Positions 1 to 7,460 of a stretch of DNA of 22,989 nucleotides are shown here, piece after piece. Position numbers and translations under genes: made by a program. The number at the start of each line of letters is the position of its first letter. Position 1 is the stretch's first letter. Under the pieces are notes generated by a model that worked only from the letters and a program-made list of their open reading frames with translations, was not told where the DNA came from and did no database searches. Origin of the DNA: ZC4RG19 sp017577565 (GTDB lineage: Bacteria; Actinomycetota; Acidimicrobiia; Acidimicrobiales; VFJN01); assembly GCA_047459075.1 (NCBI GenBank), contig VSCH01000047.1:1-22989 (forward strand), in the 5' to 3' direction.

Positions 1-126
1 CCGCCCGCCGACCGGCACCGCGGCGCCGGTGGCCGCGTCGACCGGCTCCCGGGTCGCCGCGGGCGCGTCGCCGGGCGCCGGGGCCGCCGGCCGCTCGAGG
101 TCGAGGCCGCCGTCAGGCGCGGGCAT
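1..126 (-). CDS. ABC transporter permease, DppC-like (N-terminal fragment, cut by window edge)
   Basis: Only the first 42 codons lie in the window. They start at an ATG that overlaps the end of the upstream permease gene by 14 bases, and a GAGG Shine-Dalgarno lies 7 bases before it. The visible part is a hydrophilic Pro/Ala-rich cytoplasmic tail with no membrane segment yet. Calling it the second permease (DppC/OppC type) rests on position: in peptide/nickel ABC operons this gene normally follows the DppB-type permease directly, with tight overlap. The sequence itself does not prove the family. Confidence 0.6.
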   Translation of the reverse strand, partial: MPAPDGGLDLERPAAPAPGDAPAATREPVDAATGAAVPVGGR

Positions 127-1063
127 GGCGGATCCTCGGGTCGAGGACGGCGTAGAGCACGTCCACCAGGAAGTTGATGAGCACGTAGCCCACGGCGATG
201 ATCGCCACCAGGCTCTGCAGGGCGACGTACTGGCGGGAGACGATCGCCTCGTAGAGCAGCAGCCCGATGCCCGGCAGCGAGAAGATGACCTCGACGACGA
301 CCGCGCCGCCGATGAGCGTGCCGACGTTGAGGCCGGCGACGGTCAGCAGCGTCAGGCTCGACGGGCGCAGCGCGTGCCGCCACAGCACCCGCCGGGGCGA
401 CACCCCCTTCGCCTTGGCCATGGTGATGAAGTCCTCCTGCAGCGTGGCGATCATGTCGCTGCGCAGCAGCCGCATGTAGACGGCGATCTGGCCCACGGCG
501 AGGCTGATCGCCGGCATGGCCATGCGCCGGAGGTGCTCGACGAGGTCCTCGCTCGGTCGCACGTAGCCGCTGACGGGCAGCCACCCGAGCTCGACGCCGA
601 CGTAGTAGGCGAGCACGAGGGCCAGCGCGAAGTTCGGGACGGCCAGCATCCCGAAGGCGGTGGCGTTGGCGATGCGGTCGCCCCGGCTGCCCGCCCGGTA
701 GGCGGTGAGGACGCCGGCCGGGATGGCCACGGCCAGCGCCAGCACCTGCGCGTACACCATGAGCTGGAGCGACACCGGCAGCGAGTCCCGGACCCGGTCC
801 ATGACCGGCCGCTCGCCGGTGACCGTGTAGTAGCCGCCGAGGTCACCGGTCACGAAGTCGCCCATCCACCGCACGTACTGGACGGGCACCGGGTCGTCGA
901 GGCCCAGCTCCTCGCGCAGGGCCTCCCGCTGCTCCTCGCTGGCGAAGCCGGCGATGGCGTCGACCGGGTCGCCCGGCAGCATGGCGGTGAGCAGCGCCAC
1001 GAACAGCGTGACGAGGAACAGCACCACCGCCAGGTGGACGAGACGGCGCAGGATCAACCGCAT
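113..1063 (-). CDS. ABC transporter permease, DppB/OppB family (peptide/nickel type)
   Basis: This 316-residue inner-membrane protein is one of the two channel subunits of a binding-protein-dependent peptide or nickel importer. It begins with a basic N-terminus and a membrane helix (residues about 8-30), then an extracytoplasmic loop with the family signature PGDP near residue 30. Five further hydrophobic segments follow. The ATPase-contacting EAA-type loop is visible as FITMAKAKGVSPRRVLWRHA in the C-terminal half. Its length is normal for DppB. It starts at ATG 18 bases after the stop of the substrate-binding protein gene and overlaps the next permease start, so the three are one operon. The substrate cannot be read from the permease. 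Confidence 0.93.
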   Translation of the reverse strand: MRLILRRLVHLAVVLFLVTLFVALLTAMLPGDPVDAIAGFASEEQREALREELGLDDPVPVQYVRWMGDFVTGDLGGYYTVTGERPVMDRVRDSLPVSLQLMVYAQVLALAVAIPAGVLTAYRAGSRGDRIANATAFGMLAVPNFALALVLAYYVGVELGWLPVSGYVRPSEDLVEHLRRMAMPAISLAVGQIAVYMRLLRSDMIATLQEDFITMAKAKGVSPRRVLWRHALRPSSLTLLTVAGLNVGTLIGGAVVVEVIFSLPGIGLLLYEAIVSRQYVALQSLVAIIAVGYVLINFLVDVLYAVLDPRIRHARA

Positions 1064-1081
1064 CGGCGCTGCCCCACCGCC

Positions 1082-2863
1082 CTACTGCTCGACCCACATG
1101 TACATCACCGGGTGACCGGTCGCGAGGCCGGGGAACGGCTCGGGCGCGCTCGGCCCCTCGCCGGGGACCCCGTGCACGTCGGGCGCGGTCGCGACCGTCC
1201 AGGGCGTGTAGTAGATCCAGATGTTCCAGACCTGCTCGGCGAACCGCTCGTTGAGCTGCTCGTAGATCTCCTCGCGCCCCTCGACGGTCGTGCGCCCCCG
1301 GTCGAGCAGCTCGTCGATCTCGGGGTCGTTGAACCGCCCGAAGTTCACCGGCGAGCCCGACTTCCACCAGTTGTACTGGCCGTCGGGGTCGCCGCCGGGG
1401 TGGTTGCGCCAGCCGATGGCCTCGAAGTCGCCCTGGAGGGCGCTGTCGATCTGGGTCGACTGGTCGACGCCGATGATCTCGACCTCCATGCCGACCTCCT
1501 CGGCCTGCTCCTTCAGCAGCTGGGCCTGGGCCAGGGTCGCCTGGGCCTGGGTCGTCGTGTAGGTGAACGACAGCGGCCGGCCGGTCTCCTCCTCGTACTC
1601 CTGGACGAGGCGCTCGGCCTCCTCGGGGTCGTAGGTCGGGAAGCCGGTGTCCTCCAGGTGGCCGATGTTCCCGGGGGCGAACGGCCCCGAGGCCTGCTCG
1701 AGGATGCCGGCGCCCAGGATGGCGTTGAACTCCTCGAAGTCCAGGGCGTGGGCCAGGGCCCGGCGAGCCGTGATGTTGTCGAACGGCGGCTTCGACGAGT
1801 TGAGCATCACGTAGGAGACCTCGCCGAACTCGCTCGACTCGAAGGCGTTGACCTCACCCGCCTCGTCCAGGTCCCGCAGCTCGTCGATGGTCTGCGGGTC
1901 GGACGTGTGCATGGCGTTGATCTCGCCCGACTGCAGCGCGTTGAGCCGCTGGTCGACCTCGACGATCGGCCGGAACTCGATCTCGTCGGCGTAGGGCAGC
2001 TGCTCACCCGCCGCGTCGGTGGCCCAGTAGTCCTCGAACCGCTCGGCCCGGAGGTGCTGGTTGGGCACCCACTCGACGAAGCGGAACGGGCCCGTGCCGA
2101 TCAGGTTCTCGGCGCAGGTCCGGGTGTCGTCGAGCTGGGCCTGGGCCATGATGCCCACCCGCCCGCTGCCGTGGAGGGCGGCGTCGAAGCTGACCCACGG
2201 CTGCTTGAGGTTGACCTGCACCGTCAGCGGGTCGACGACCTCGACGCTCTCGATGGGCTGGAACACGAAGATGAAGAGCTGGGGCGCCCGGGCCGGGTAC
2301 GCGCCCCGGTAGGCGTCGAGGTTGTTCTTCACGACCTCGGCGGTGAGGTCGGAGCCGTCGTGGAACTTCACGCCCTCGCGGAGGCGGATCGTCCACTGCG
2401 TGTGGTCCTCGTTGGGCTCGACGGACTCGGCGAGCCACGGCTCCATCTCGCCCTCGGCGTTGGGGCGGGTCAGGGTGTCGTAGATCGTCGTCGCCACCAT
2501 GATCCCGCTGATGGCGAGCTGGGCCTCGGGCAGGCACCAGCCGTCGATGGTCTCGGCCTCGAGCCCGTAGACGATCCGCCCGCCGGGCGTCGGGTCGCCC
2601 GCGTCCTCGTCGCCCGTGGCCCCGCCGTCGCTGTCGCCGCCCCCGCCGCACGCGGCGGCCACCAGCGCCAGCGCCAGCAGGGCCGCGAGCCACGTCGGGG
2701 CGGGACGGCGGGACCACCGCCGCGCCGCGCCGACCCGATCGGTCCGTCGATCCGTGCGATCCGTGCGCCCGCCCCAGCGGTCCCCCGCCCGCCGTCGACC
2801 GGGCGTGCCCCCCGTGCCTGTCGACCCCACGTCGCCCCCTTGGTCGCTGTCGCGGCCGGTCAC
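1082..2863 (-). CDS. ABC transporter substrate-binding lipoprotein, family 5 (peptide/nickel type)
   Basis: This is a 593-residue extracytoplasmic solute receptor of the SBP_bac_5 (DppA/OppA) family, which delivers its ligand to the permeases encoded just downstream. A hydrophobic stretch (residues about 57-71) ends in a lipobox with Cys72, followed by a Gly/Asp/Ser linker typical of actinobacterial lipoproteins. The mature part has the family landmarks: a start near GGRIVYGLEAE, the block WTIRLREGVKFHDGSDLTA, and a C-terminal NIWIYYTPW region. The N-terminal region before the lipobox is unusually long (about 56 residues, Arg/Asp-rich, with two near-identical 9-bp tandem units at 2749-2766). 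The GTG start at 2863 is preferred because GAGG lies 5 bases upstream and a strong promoter ends about 30 bases before it; a GTG at codon 12 is the alternative. Oligopeptides are the usual ligand, but related proteins bind nickel or glycosides. Confidence 0.92.
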   Translation of the reverse strand: MTGRDSDQGGDVGSTGTGGTPGRRRAGDRWGGRTDRTDRRTDRVGAARRWSRRPAPTWLAALLALALVAAACGGGGDSDGGATGDEDAGDPTPGGRIVYGLEAETIDGWCLPEAQLAISGIMVATTIYDTLTRPNAEGEMEPWLAESVEPNEDHTQWTIRLREGVKFHDGSDLTAEVVKNNLDAYRGAYPARAPQLFIFVFQPIESVEVVDPLTVQVNLKQPWVSFDAALHGSGRVGIMAQAQLDDTRTCAENLIGTGPFRFVEWVPNQHLRAERFEDYWATDAAGEQLPYADEIEFRPIVEVDQRLNALQSGEINAMHTSDPQTIDELRDLDEAGEVNAFESSEFGEVSYVMLNSSKPPFDNITARRALAHALDFEEFNAILGAGILEQASGPFAPGNIGHLEDTGFPTYDPEEAERLVQEYEEETGRPLSFTYTTTQAQATLAQAQLLKEQAEEVGMEVEIIGVDQSTQIDSALQGDFEAIGWRNHPGGDPDGQYNWWKSGSPVNFGRFNDPEIDELLDRGRTTVEGREEIYEQLNERFAEQVWNIWIYYTPWTVATAPDVHGVPGEGPSAPEPFPGLATGHPVMYMWVEQ

Positions 2864-2875
2864 CCGACCTCGGTC

Positions 2876-2889
2876 GTGACCTGTGTCAC
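2876..2889. promoter_or_regulatory. Inverted repeat GTGAC-N4-GTCAC, possible operator
   Basis: A perfect 5-bp inverted repeat (GTGAC CTGT GTCAC) lies just downstream of the predicted transcription start of the ABC operon and before the GTG of its first gene. A repressor bound here would block initiation. A second inverted repeat, CCTGT-CA-ACAGG at 2921-2932, covers the -35 box. Which protein binds is unknown; the GT...AC outer bases resemble GntR-type sites, but that is only a resemblance. Confidence 0.35.
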
Positions 2890-2899
2890 AACGACTGCG

Positions 2900-2928
2900 A
2901 ACCTATGGCCACGCTGGAATCCTGTCAA
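2900..2928 (-). promoter_or_regulatory. Sigma70-type promoter of the ABC importer operon
   Basis: On the minus strand TTGACA (2928-2923) is followed after exactly 17 bases by TAGGTT (2905-2900). This is a perfect -35 and an actinobacterial-type -10. The predicted start site is near 2893, giving a leader of about 30 bases to the GTG at 2863. It is the best promoter match found in the window. Confidence 0.75.
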
Positions 2929-3020
2929 CAGGCAGCGGACCGACCACGCTCGGTGGCCACCCCCGCCGTCCGGACCGGGCGGGCCGGGCGCGACCGGCCG
3001 GCATCTGGCAAGCTGCGGCC

Positions 3021-4166
3021 ATGAGGGGGGTGTGGCAGCGGCGGACCGCGGCGCTGCTCGCCGCGGCCGTGGTGCTCGTGGCGGCCTGCCGCACGCCGGG
3101 CGGCGGGCGGCCGGGCGGCCGGGGCGAGGGCCCGCCGGTGCGCCTGAACGAGATCCAGGTGCTGGCCTCGCACAACAGCTACCACGTCGAGCCCGAGCCG
3201 GTGCTCATGGACGCCCTGACGGCGTTCCTCGGCGAGCAGGCGCTGGGGTTCCGGTACACGCACCGGCCGCTCGGCGAGCAGCTCGACGCCGGCGTGCGCC
3301 AGGTCGAGCTCGACGTGTTCGTCGACGAGCCCGACGGCGGCCTCTACGCCTCGCCGGTGCTCGGCCCGGTCCTCGGGCTGGCGCCGGTCGACCCCGCGCT
3401 GTCCGAGCCCGGCCTGAAGGTGCTGCACGTCCAGGAGGTCGACTTCCGCTCGACGTGCGCGACCTTCACCGCCTGCCTCACCGACGTGCGCGAGTGGTCC
3501 GACGCCCACCCCGACCACCTGCCGGTCACCATCCAGGTCGAGGCCAAGGACGGCCCGATCCCCGACCCGGGGTTCGGCTTCGTCGTGCCCCCGTCCTGGG
3601 ACGCGGCCGCGTTCGCCCGACTCGAGGAGGAGATCCGGGCGGTGTTCCCCGAGGAGCGGATCCTGACCCCGGGGGACGTGCGGGGCCCCCACCGCACCCT
3701 GGCCGCCGCCGTGCGGGCCGGCCGCTGGCCCACGCTCGACGAGGCGCGGGGCAAGGTCATGTTCGTGCTCGACGACACGGGCGCGAAGCGCGACACCTAC
3801 CGCGCCCTCGTGCCCGACCTCGACGACCGGCTGCTCTTCGTCGACGTGCCGGAGACCGACCCGGACGCCGCGGTGTTCGTGGTCAACGACCCGATCCGCG
3901 ACGGCGACCGCATCCGGGCCCTGGTCGAGGAGGGCTTCCTCGTGCGGACCCGGGCGGACGCGGACACCCGGGAGGCCCGGAGTGGCGACACCACCCGCCG
4001 GGACGCCGCGCTGGCCAGCGGGGCGCACTTCGTGTCGACCGACTACGTCTGGCCCGACGAGCGGCTGGGCACCGGCTACGTCGTCGACCTGCCCGGCGAC
4101 GGCGCCGCCCGGTGCAACCCAATCTCGGCGACGCCCCGGTGCGCCCGCGCCGACCTGTCGGGGTGA
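3021..4166 (+). CDS. Secreted phosphatidylinositol-specific phospholipase C-like lipoprotein (PI-PLC-C1 type)
   Basis: A 381-residue predicted lipoprotein: basic N-terminus, hydrophobic core (residues 9-22) and a lipobox ending at Cys23. The mature part matches the calcium-dependent PI-PLC-C1 group. ASHNSYH carries the first catalytic His (51), ELDVF (Glu96, Asp98) follows where metal ligands are expected, and LHVQEVD carries the second His (136). It is expected to cleave a phosphodiester such as that of phosphatidylinositol or a related glycerophosphodiester outside the membrane; the substrate is not shown. The ATG at 3021 is chosen because the signal sequence begins there; reading further upstream adds non-signal residues. 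A CAAGCT (3009-3014) sits 6 bases before the ATG, a weak -10 for a leaderless transcript. The gene is divergent from the ABC operon and stands alone. Confidence 0.85.
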   Translation: MRGVWQRRTAALLAAAVVLVAACRTPGGGRPGGRGEGPPVRLNEIQVLASHNSYHVEPEPVLMDALTAFLGEQALGFRYTHRPLGEQLDAGVRQVELDVFVDEPDGGLYASPVLGPVLGLAPVDPALSEPGLKVLHVQEVDFRSTCATFTACLTDVREWSDAHPDHLPVTIQVEAKDGPIPDPGFGFVVPPSWDAAAFARLEEEIRAVFPEERILTPGDVRGPHRTLAAAVRAGRWPTLDEARGKVMFVLDDTGAKRDTYRALVPDLDDRLLFVDVPETDPDAAVFVVNDPIRDGDRIRALVEEGFLVRTRADADTREARSGDTTRRDAALASGAHFVSTDYVWPDERLGTGYVVDLPGDGAARCNPISATPRCARADLSG

Positions 4167-4210
4167 GGCCGCCGCGAGGACCGTGAGGGCAGGACCCAGG
4201 GTCGGGGCCG

Positions 4211-5326
4211 CTAGGGCCGGACCTCGTAGAACGCGTCGACCGGGTGGTCGACGTCCAGCCGCCGGAAGCGGGTGAAGCCCGCCGCCCGGGCCATCTCCTC
4301 GGCCCGCCGCGGCGTCAGCCCGAGGGTGCCCAGCCCCGCACCGCCCGGTTCCGACAGGCCGGAGGGCAGGCACGTCAGCACGCTGGTGCCGTACATCATC
4401 GCCGCCATCGGGTTGCGCTCGATGTTGGCGGCCAGCGTCTCGTGCGCCTCGATGTCGACGATCAGCCAGGCGCCGTCGTCGGCGAGCGCCCGCCGGATCG
4501 ATCGCACGACCGAGGCCGGATCGGTCATGTCGTGGAGGCACCCGATGGTGGTGACCAGCGCGAGCGAGCCGTCCTCGGGCAGGGGGCGGGTGCGGGGGTC
4601 GTGGAACGTCGCGTTGGTCAGCCCGCTGTCGGCCAGGCGGCGCCGGGCCCGGTCGAGGGCGTGCCGGGAGATGTCGTAGCCGGTGACCCGGGCGGCCGGG
4701 AACGCCCGGGCGAGGCACAGCACCGCGCCGCCGGTGCCGCAGCCGACGTCCGCCGCCGCGGCCCCGGCGGCCAGCCGCTCGGTGACGCCGTCCACCAGCG
4801 GCAGCACGTCGTCGACCAGGTGCCGGCGCAGCCAGGGCTCGAAGTTGCGCTCGATGCCCTCGGCGGCCTCGGGCCCGAGGTCGTCGTAGTCGCGACCGAG
4901 ACCGGTGCGGAAGCTCTTGGGCAGGTCGACGAGGCGGGCCATGGTCTGGGGCAGCTGGTGGAAGAGACCGGCGAGGTGGGACTCGTCGTCGCGGTCGACC
5001 AGGACCGGCACGGCCGCCGGGGCCAGGGCGAACCGCTCGTCGCCGGGTTCGTCTCCCGGCCCGGCCTCGAGCACGAGCAGCCCGGCCGCCGCCTGGTTCG
5101 CCGCCCACTCCCGGACCCACCGCTCGACCAGCCCGCACCGCGCGGCCAACGCCGCCGCGGTGCACGGCTCACCGATCTCGTGCAGCGCGGCGTAGAGGCC
5201 GAGGCGGTCGCCGAGGTGGATCATGGCGGCGGTGACCGCGCCCGACATCTGGTCCGCGACCCGGCGGGCGAACCACCGGACCTCGTCGGGGCTCGGGGTG
5301 TGCGTGGTCGGGGACGCAGCGCTCAT
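4211..5326 (-). CDS. SAM-dependent class I methyltransferase with N-terminal winged-helix-like domain
   Basis: This 371-residue cytoplasmic protein has a helical N-terminal region (residues about 15-110). Its pattern (GLYAALHEIGEPCTAAALA followed by VERWVREWAA) is that of the dimerisation/winged-helix part of O-methyltransferase-like proteins. A Rossmann methyltransferase domain follows, with motif I DVGCGTGG (193-200), an acidic residue Asp218 at the end of beta-2 for the SAM ribose, and motif post-I around GCLHDMTDP (262-270). The architecture resembles mycobacterial Rv2258c-type proteins of unknown substrate. The ATG is supported by a TAGGGT -10 box 6 bases upstream, so the mRNA is probably leaderless. 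The substrate cannot be told from sequence. Confidence 0.88.
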   Translation of the reverse strand: MSAASPTTHTPSPDEVRWFARRVADQMSGAVTAAMIHLGDRLGLYAALHEIGEPCTAAALAARCGLVERWVREWAANQAAAGLLVLEAGPGDEPGDERFALAPAAVPVLVDRDDESHLAGLFHQLPQTMARLVDLPKSFRTGLGRDYDDLGPEAAEGIERNFEPWLRRHLVDDVLPLVDGVTERLAAGAAAADVGCGTGGAVLCLARAFPAARVTGYDISRHALDRARRRLADSGLTNATFHDPRTRPLPEDGSLALVTTIGCLHDMTDPASVVRSIRRALADDGAWLIVDIEAHETLAANIERNPMAAMMYGTSVLTCLPSGLSEPGGAGLGTLGLTPRRAEEMARAAGFTRFRRLDVDHPVDAFYEVRP

Positions 5327-5332
5327 GCCCCG

Positions 5333-5338
5333 ACCCTA
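5333..5338 (-). promoter_or_regulatory. -10 box TAGGGT, leaderless start of the methyltransferase gene
   Basis: TAGGGT on the minus strand ends 6 bases before the ATG at 5326. The transcript would therefore begin at or beside the start codon. No convincing -35 box is visible, which is common for such promoters in GC-rich actinobacteria. Confidence 0.5.
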
Positions 5339-5375
5339 CGGCCGGTCCGCGGCGCGGTCCGAGGCGGTTCCCGGT

Positions 5376-6065
5376 TCAGACGAGCCGGCGGTCGGTGGCC
5401 CACCGGGTGAGCTCGTGTCGGCTGGAGAGCTGCAGCTTGCGCAGCACCGACGACACGTGGGTCTCGACCGTCTTCACCGACACGCCGAGGCGGCGGGCGA
5501 TCTCCTTGTAGGTGTAGCCCCGGGCCAGCAGGCGGAGGACCTCCCGCTCCCGGGGCGTGAGCTGGTCGAGCTCGGGGTCGACCGCGGCACCGGGCGGCAG
5601 CGCGGCCGCGAAGGCGTCGAGGACGAAGCCCGCGAGGCGGGGCGAGAACACCGCGTCGCCGTCTCGCACCCGCACGATGGCCGCGGCCAGCTCGTCGGGC
5701 GAGATCGTCTTGGTGACGTAGCCCCGGGCGCCGGCCCGGATGACCGCGATGACGTCCTCGGCGGCGTCGCTGACCGACAGCGCCAGGAACAGCACCTCGG
5801 GCAGCCCGGGCCGCACGGCCTCGATGACCGCCTGGCCGCCGCCCCCGGGCAGGTGCACGTCGAGCAGCACGACGTCGGGGCGGGTGGCCCGGATGCCCTC
5901 GACGGCCGACTCCACGTCGACCGCGTCGCCGACGATCTCGATGTCGACGTCCTCGCGCCCGGACAGCTCGGCCCGCACGCCGGCCAGGAACAGCCGGTGG
6001 TCGTCGACGAGGAAGACCCGGACGGGCCCGGTGGCGGTCCCGGCCCCGCCGCTCGCCGCCGTCAC
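5376..6065 (-). CDS. NarL/LuxR-family response regulator
   Basis: A 229-residue two-component response regulator. The receiver domain (residues 15-130) has the acidic pair Asp21-Asp22, the phosphoacceptor Asp69 in VVLLDVHLPGGGG, Ser97 in the switch position and Lys119 in YVTK. A LuxR/NarL helix-turn-helix (about 165-222) begins LTPREREVLRLLARG and continues EIARRLGVSVKTVETHV, with standard helix spacing. The GTG at 6065 overlaps the kinase stop (GTGA), so the two are translationally coupled. Phosphorylated protein is expected to dimerise and bind inverted repeats; the palindrome at 7410-7425 is an obvious candidate site. The arrangement resembles LiaSR-type envelope-stress systems. Confidence 0.93.
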   Translation of the reverse strand: MTAASGGAGTATGPVRVFLVDDHRLFLAGVRAELSGREDVDIEIVGDAVDVESAVEGIRATRPDVVLLDVHLPGGGGQAVIEAVRPGLPEVLFLALSVSDAAEDVIAVIRAGARGYVTKTISPDELAAAIVRVRDGDAVFSPRLAGFVLDAFAAALPPGAAVDPELDQLTPREREVLRLLARGYTYKEIARRLGVSVKTVETHVSSVLRKLQLSSRHELTRWATDRRLV

Positions 6066-7357
6066 GACGCCTCCGCCCGGCCCCGGGCCACCCGCAGGCT
6101 CACCTCGGTGCCCTCGCCGGGCGCGCTCTGCACCTCGGCGGCGCCGCCGTGGCGGGCCATCCGGTTGACGATCGACTCGGCGATGCCCCGCCGGTCGCCG
6201 TCGACCGTGGCGGGGTCGAAGCCCCGGCCCCGGTCGCGCACGAACGCCTCGACGGCGTCCTCGCCGACCTCGACGTAGACCGACACCTCGGGCGCGCCGC
6301 TGTGCTTGGCGGCGTTGACCACGGCCTCCCGCACGGCCCGCACCAGGGCGGCGACGCCGTCGTCGAGGGGGCAGTCGCCGACCCGCACGACGTCGACCTC
6401 GACCCCCCGGTGGTCGACCTCGACCTCGTCGACGAGCCGGTCCAGCGCGGCCGACAGCGTGGCGGGCTCGTCGTCGCCGCCGGGTCGCGCGTCCCGGTAG
6501 AGCCAGGCGCGCAGCTCGCGCTCCTGGCGGCGGGCGAGGCTGCGGGCCGGCGCGGGCACGCCGGGCTCCCGCTGGATGAGCGCCAGCGTCTGCAGCACGG
6601 AGTCGTGCAGGTGCGCGGCCATCTCCGCCCGCTCCTCGGTGCGGATCCGCTCGCGCCGCTCGGCCCGCAGCTCGGCGGCGAGGCGCACGATCCACGGCCC
6701 GAACAGGAGCCCCGCCCCGAGAGCGGTGGCGAGCACGGCGACGCCGACCTGGCCGACGACGCCGGCGACGGCCTGGTTGGCGGCGAGGAAGAGGCCGAGG
6801 CCGGTGACGAGCAGCGCCCCGCCGGCGATCACCCGCACCCAGAGCCAGCCGCCGCCGCGCAGGGCCTCGACCGGGTTGCCGGGCAGCCGGCCGGCCAGCT
6901 CGAGCCACCGGGCCCGCTCGCTGTCGCCGGCCCGGGTCAGCACGAGGCCGGCGCCGGTGGCGACGACGACCGCGGGCCAGACGAGCCGGTCCGGGAAGAA
7001 CGGCACCGACCAGCTCACGAGCATGACCAGGCCGATCGTGATGGCGCCGACGGCGAGCGCCAGCTCGCCGCTGCGGCGGGCGTCCTCGACCGGGGCGGCC
7101 GCCCGCCCACCGACGGCCGGCTCGCCCGCCGGGCCCCCGGTGGGCAGCACGGCCCACGCCACCAGGTAGGCCAGCGCCCCCACGCCGTTGGCCAGCGCCA
7201 GGACCACGGTCGCCAGCCGGATGACGACGGGGTCGACCCCCAGCCAGCGGGCGACACCGGCGCACACGCCCGCGACGAGGCCCTCGTGCGGCAGGCGCAC
7301 GAGGTCGGGCGGGAGGCCCGGCAGGCGCGACGGGGGGCTCGGCGGTCGGGCGGCCAT
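6062..7357 (-). CDS. Sensor histidine kinase with N-terminal PspC domain (LiaS/NarX-like)
   Basis: A 431-residue membrane kinase. Residues 17-75 form a PspC domain (HEGLVAGVCAGVARWLGVDP then a membrane helix), as in the divergent gene at 7461. Further membrane segments lie at about 98-117, 126-141, 175-191 and 196-222. The cytoplasmic part has a HisKA_3 dimerisation helix with phosphoacceptor His251 in HLHDSVLQTL, then an HATPase domain with an N-box (EAVVNAAKHSG, 344-354), a G1-like DRGRGFD (375-381) and a G2-like region. ATG 7357 is chosen because extending the frame upstream would cross the divergent promoter and add low-complexity residues. It phosphorylates the response regulator encoded next. 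The signal is unknown; PspC partners elsewhere usually report membrane or envelope stress. Confidence 0.9.
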   Translation of the reverse strand: MAARPPSPPSRLPGLPPDLVRLPHEGLVAGVCAGVARWLGVDPVVIRLATVVLALANGVGALAYLVAWAVLPTGGPAGEPAVGGRAAAPVEDARRSGELALAVGAITIGLVMLVSWSVPFFPDRLVWPAVVVATGAGLVLTRAGDSERARWLELAGRLPGNPVEALRGGGWLWVRVIAGGALLVTGLGLFLAANQAVAGVVGQVGVAVLATALGAGLLFGPWIVRLAAELRAERRERIRTEERAEMAAHLHDSVLQTLALIQREPGVPAPARSLARRQERELRAWLYRDARPGGDDEPATLSAALDRLVDEVEVDHRGVEVDVVRVGDCPLDDGVAALVRAVREAVVNAAKHSGAPEVSVYVEVGEDAVEAFVRDRGRGFDPATVDGDRRGIAESIVNRMARHGGAAEVQSAPGEGTEVSLRVARGRAEAS

Positions 7358-7409
7358 GGTCCGCGACCATGATGACGACTCCGGGCTCGGTCGCGCCTCC
7401 GGGACCGGG

Positions 7410-7425
7410 TCAGGGACATCCCTGA
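7410..7425. promoter_or_regulatory. 16-bp palindrome TCAGGGACATCCCTGA in divergent promoter region
   Basis: Two perfect 7-bp arms flank a CA centre. The site lies in the 103-bp region between the kinase gene (minus strand) and the PspC/LiaF-like gene (plus strand), about 35 bases before the latter's ATG and 52 before the former's. A dimeric regulator such as the NarL-type regulator of this locus could bind here and control both directions. No clear -35/-10 pair was found around it. Confidence 0.5.
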
Positions 7426-7460
7426 TTGCCGGTCCCCCGGGCGGCCCGCACGATGGCGCC

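Noticed and set aside
29..4186. A very long open frame on the plus strand opposite the ABC genes (similar ones at 9938-12967 and 14420-18379)
   Set aside because: These run antisense to clearly conserved genes, are low-complexity His/Arg/Val/Gly-rich, and arise because GC-rich codons give few stops on the opposite strand.
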